Shown here: piece after piece, positions 15,241 to 16,846 of the stretch | Numbering within the stretch: the stretch's first letter is position 1 | Layout of the letters: the number at the start of each line of letters is the position of its first letter | Source: Actinomycetota bacterium | GTDB lineage: Bacteria; Actinomycetota; Thermoleophilia; Solirubrobacterales; Solirubrobacteraceae | DNA: 16,846 nt | Assembly (NCBI GenBank): GCA_009699615.1 | Contig: WLNV01000012.1 | Location: 1-16,846 of the forward strand | Reading direction: 5' to 3' | Notes under the pieces: model-generated | Database searches by the model: none | What the model saw: only the letters and a program-made list of their open reading frames with translations | Told to the model about the DNA's origin: nothing | Position numbers and translations under genes: made by a program

Positions 15241-16846
15241 ATGACCGACGCCGCTGCACGCCCCGGACCGATTACTCGCGCCTGCGCGAAGGTTGGGCTT
15301 GACCCGTTCGAACTCGGCTGCCTGATCGTGCTCACGGCCCTCGCGATGGCTCCGCTGGTTGCGCTCGCCAGCAAGGGCCGCGACCTCTCCGGTGCAGACG
15401 GACTATTTGCGACCGACCAGATGCAATACCTCTGGTGGATTCGTGACGCCGGGAACCACATCCTGATCGGAAATCCGTGGGACCTAGCCCCAGGCGAACG
15501 GCGCTTCTTGCATCCCGGCTTCCTGATCAGTGGATTGATCCACCACTACGTGGGGATCTCCGTCGGGCTTGCATACCTGCTGTGGAAACCGGTCGCAATT
15601 GCCGTCACGTTCCTTGGCTGCCTGCTCTACGTTCGTCGCCTCGTCGTCGGAAAGGGAGCCCAGCACGCCGCGCTCGCACTCGCGCTCTTCACGGTGATGC
15701 CGATCGTGGCAATCGTTGCCTGGAGCGGATGGGGCGGCAAACCGCGTACCTACACCTTCGGCTTCATCACCGGCGAGATCTGGTCCGCTCACTACCTCTG
15801 GGGCTATCTCTTCACCGCGATAGCGGTCTTCATGATTCCCCTCGTCCTGCTCGCGCTCGAGCGCTGGCGCCAGAATCGAAGGACAGCAATCCTTATCTGG
15901 TCGGCGCTCGGCGTTCTCATCATCACCTGGCTGCAGCCCTGGCAGGGCGCCGAGATCGCAGCAATAGTGATCGCGGTGGAGCTGCTGCGAGCGCTGCCGC
16001 GCCTTGGCAGACGCCGTCCTTCATGGTTGATGATCACCGTGGTTGGGACCGCCGCAGCCGTTCCGGCGATCTACTACTCGTGGCTTTCGCGAGCCGACCC
16101 AGGCTGGAAGCTCGCGGGCGAGGTCAACCGCGCCGGCGCTCAGACGCTCTGGGCATGGCCATGGTGGGCTGTCGTCGCGACGCTGATCCCGCTCGCGCTC
16201 CCGGCCGCCTTCGCCTACCGACTCAAAGCGCCGGACTGGCAGGACGTCGCGCTGCGCGTCTGGCCACTGGCGATCATCGCCGTCTATTTCGCGCCAACCG
16301 GCACCTTCCCCTACCACAGCTGGCAGGGCCTGATGTTGCCTCTGGCGATCCTCGCCGTGATCGGTGCGAAGAGCCTTCCACTGAAGATCCCGACGTGGGT
16401 AGTTGTGATCTTCGTCGCTCTGCTGACAATCCCCGGGACGGCGCATAAGATCGAAGTCTTCTTCAACAGCGTCCACTCGGCCGCCGACCCGTACTGGGTA
16501 TTCCCGGGCGAAGTTGATGCACTCAACGCGCTCGAAGACGACCCGCGCCCGGGCGGCGTACTTGCACCGAGCTACTCGAGCATGCTCATCCCGGGGCGCA
16601 CCGGCCGCGAGGCATACGTCGGTCCTTTCTCTTGGACGCCGAACTGGTCCTATAGAGCGACAACAGCGAACGATCTCTTCGAAGGAAGATTGACCGGTCA
16701 GGCGGCGCGCGACTTCGTGATCCAGTCCCGCGCCCGCTGGCTTCTCGCGGACTGCCGCCTGAAGGACGTCAGCGCACTCGACAGATCGCTCGCGCCGCTG
16801 CTCGCGCGGCCGCCTGAGCGCTTCGGCTGCGCGACGCTCTACGAAC
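15241..16846 (+). CDS. Polytopic membrane protein B, paralogue of A (3' end cut by the window)
   Basis: 535 residues are visible and the frame is open to the window end. By comparison with protein A only about ten residues are missing. The ATG directly follows the GT4 stop and has GGGAG 4 bases upstream. Same architecture as A: membrane segment 1, an external loop GADG...TDQMQY (51-63), DLAPG...HPG..ISG (81-98), WKPVAI, HYLWGYLFTA, W.QPWQGA (230-237), DPGWKLAGEVN (286-296), GTFPYHSWQG (354-363), then a soluble domain with GGVLAP (438-443), TGREAYVG (454-461) and SWTP (464-467), ending FGCATLYE. It is a probable GT-C-like transferase or glycan-assembly membrane protein by context; no named family is recognised. 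Compared with A it carries a longer external loop around residues 405-425. Confidence 0.87.
   Translation, partial: MTDAAARPGPITRACAKVGLDPFELGCLIVLTALAMAPLVALASKGRDLSGADGLFATDQMQYLWWIRDAGNHILIGNPWDLAPGERRFLHPGFLISGLIHHYVGISVGLAYLLWKPVAIAVTFLGCLLYVRRLVVGKGAQHAALALALFTVMPIVAIVAWSGWGGKPRTYTFGFITGEIWSAHYLWGYLFTAIAVFMIPLVLLALERWRQNRRTAILIWSALGVLIITWLQPWQGAEIAAIVIAVELLRALPRLGRRRPSWLMITVVGTAAAVPAIYYSWLSRADPGWKLAGEVNRAGAQTLWAWPWWAVVATLIPLALPAAFAYRLKAPDWQDVALRVWPLAIIAVYFAPTGTFPYHSWQGLMLPLAILAVIGAKSLPLKIPTWVVVIFVALLTIPGTAHKIEVFFNSVHSAADPYWVFPGEVDALNALEDDPRPGGVLAPSYSSMLIPGRTGREAYVGPFSWTPNWSYRATTANDLFEGRLTGQAARDFVIQSRARWLLADCRLKDVSALDRSLAPLLARPPERFGCATLYE

Noticed and set aside
15477..16448. Plus-strand frame inside the terminal membrane protein
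   Set aside because: Arg/Pro/Ser-rich out-of-frame translation; the paralogue-matching frame from 15241 is the real one.

Overview
The window is GC-rich and gene-dense, and almost every base is coding. Compact overlapping operons, Rex paired with a glutaredoxin-like protein, a membrane pyrophosphatase and starts that look leaderless suggest an actinomycete (Actinomycetota), possibly Thermoleophilia/Solirubrobacterales. That placement is inferred from gene content and style, not from a marker-gene comparison. There are 17 protein-coding genes, two of them cut by the window edges. I see no tRNA, rRNA, CRISPR array, insertion sequence or origin. No gene-free gap exceeds about 141 bases.

Positions 1-7063, all minus strand: a housekeeping and redox block. 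Read in the direction of transcription it holds a small secreted protein of unknown function, tsaE, tsaB, rimI, tsaD, a glutaredoxin-like protein, rex, a YbdK/EgtA-type glutamate-cysteine ligase, a DUF1844-like protein, then (after 141 bases) the N-terminal 421 residues of a proton-pumping pyrophosphatase. Six junctions are 4-base stop/start overlaps (NTGA), which points to one translationally coupled unit. TsaB, TsaD and TsaE act in tRNA t6A synthesis and RimI is the ribosomal-protein acetyltransferase commonly found with them. The distal part (glutaredoxin-like protein, Rex, gamma-glutamylcysteine synthesis) looks like a thiol/redox module.

Positions 7144-16846: a cell-surface glycan locus. 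It has a Wzx/MATE-type flippase (plus), convergent with an acyltransferase-3 protein (minus). Two divergent arms then leave a 73-base gap at 12079-12151. The minus arm is a dolichol-phosphate-sugar-synthase-like GT2, a large polytopic membrane protein (A) and the acyltransferase. The plus arm is a methyltransferase-GT2 fusion, a GT4 glycosyltransferase and a second polytopic membrane protein (B, truncated only at its extreme C-terminus). A and B are clear paralogues. Each arm therefore pairs a polyprenyl-phosphate-sugar-synthase-like GT2 with a large membrane protein that may be a GT-C-type transferase. The likely theme is lipid-linked sugars made inside, moved across the membrane, polymerised or transferred outside, then acylated and methylated.

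The most distinctive sequence signal is regulatory. All four genes that start at the two divergent gaps lack a convincing Shine-Dalgarno but carry a TANNNT hexamer 6-9 bases before a GTG or ATG, the pattern of leaderless transcripts.
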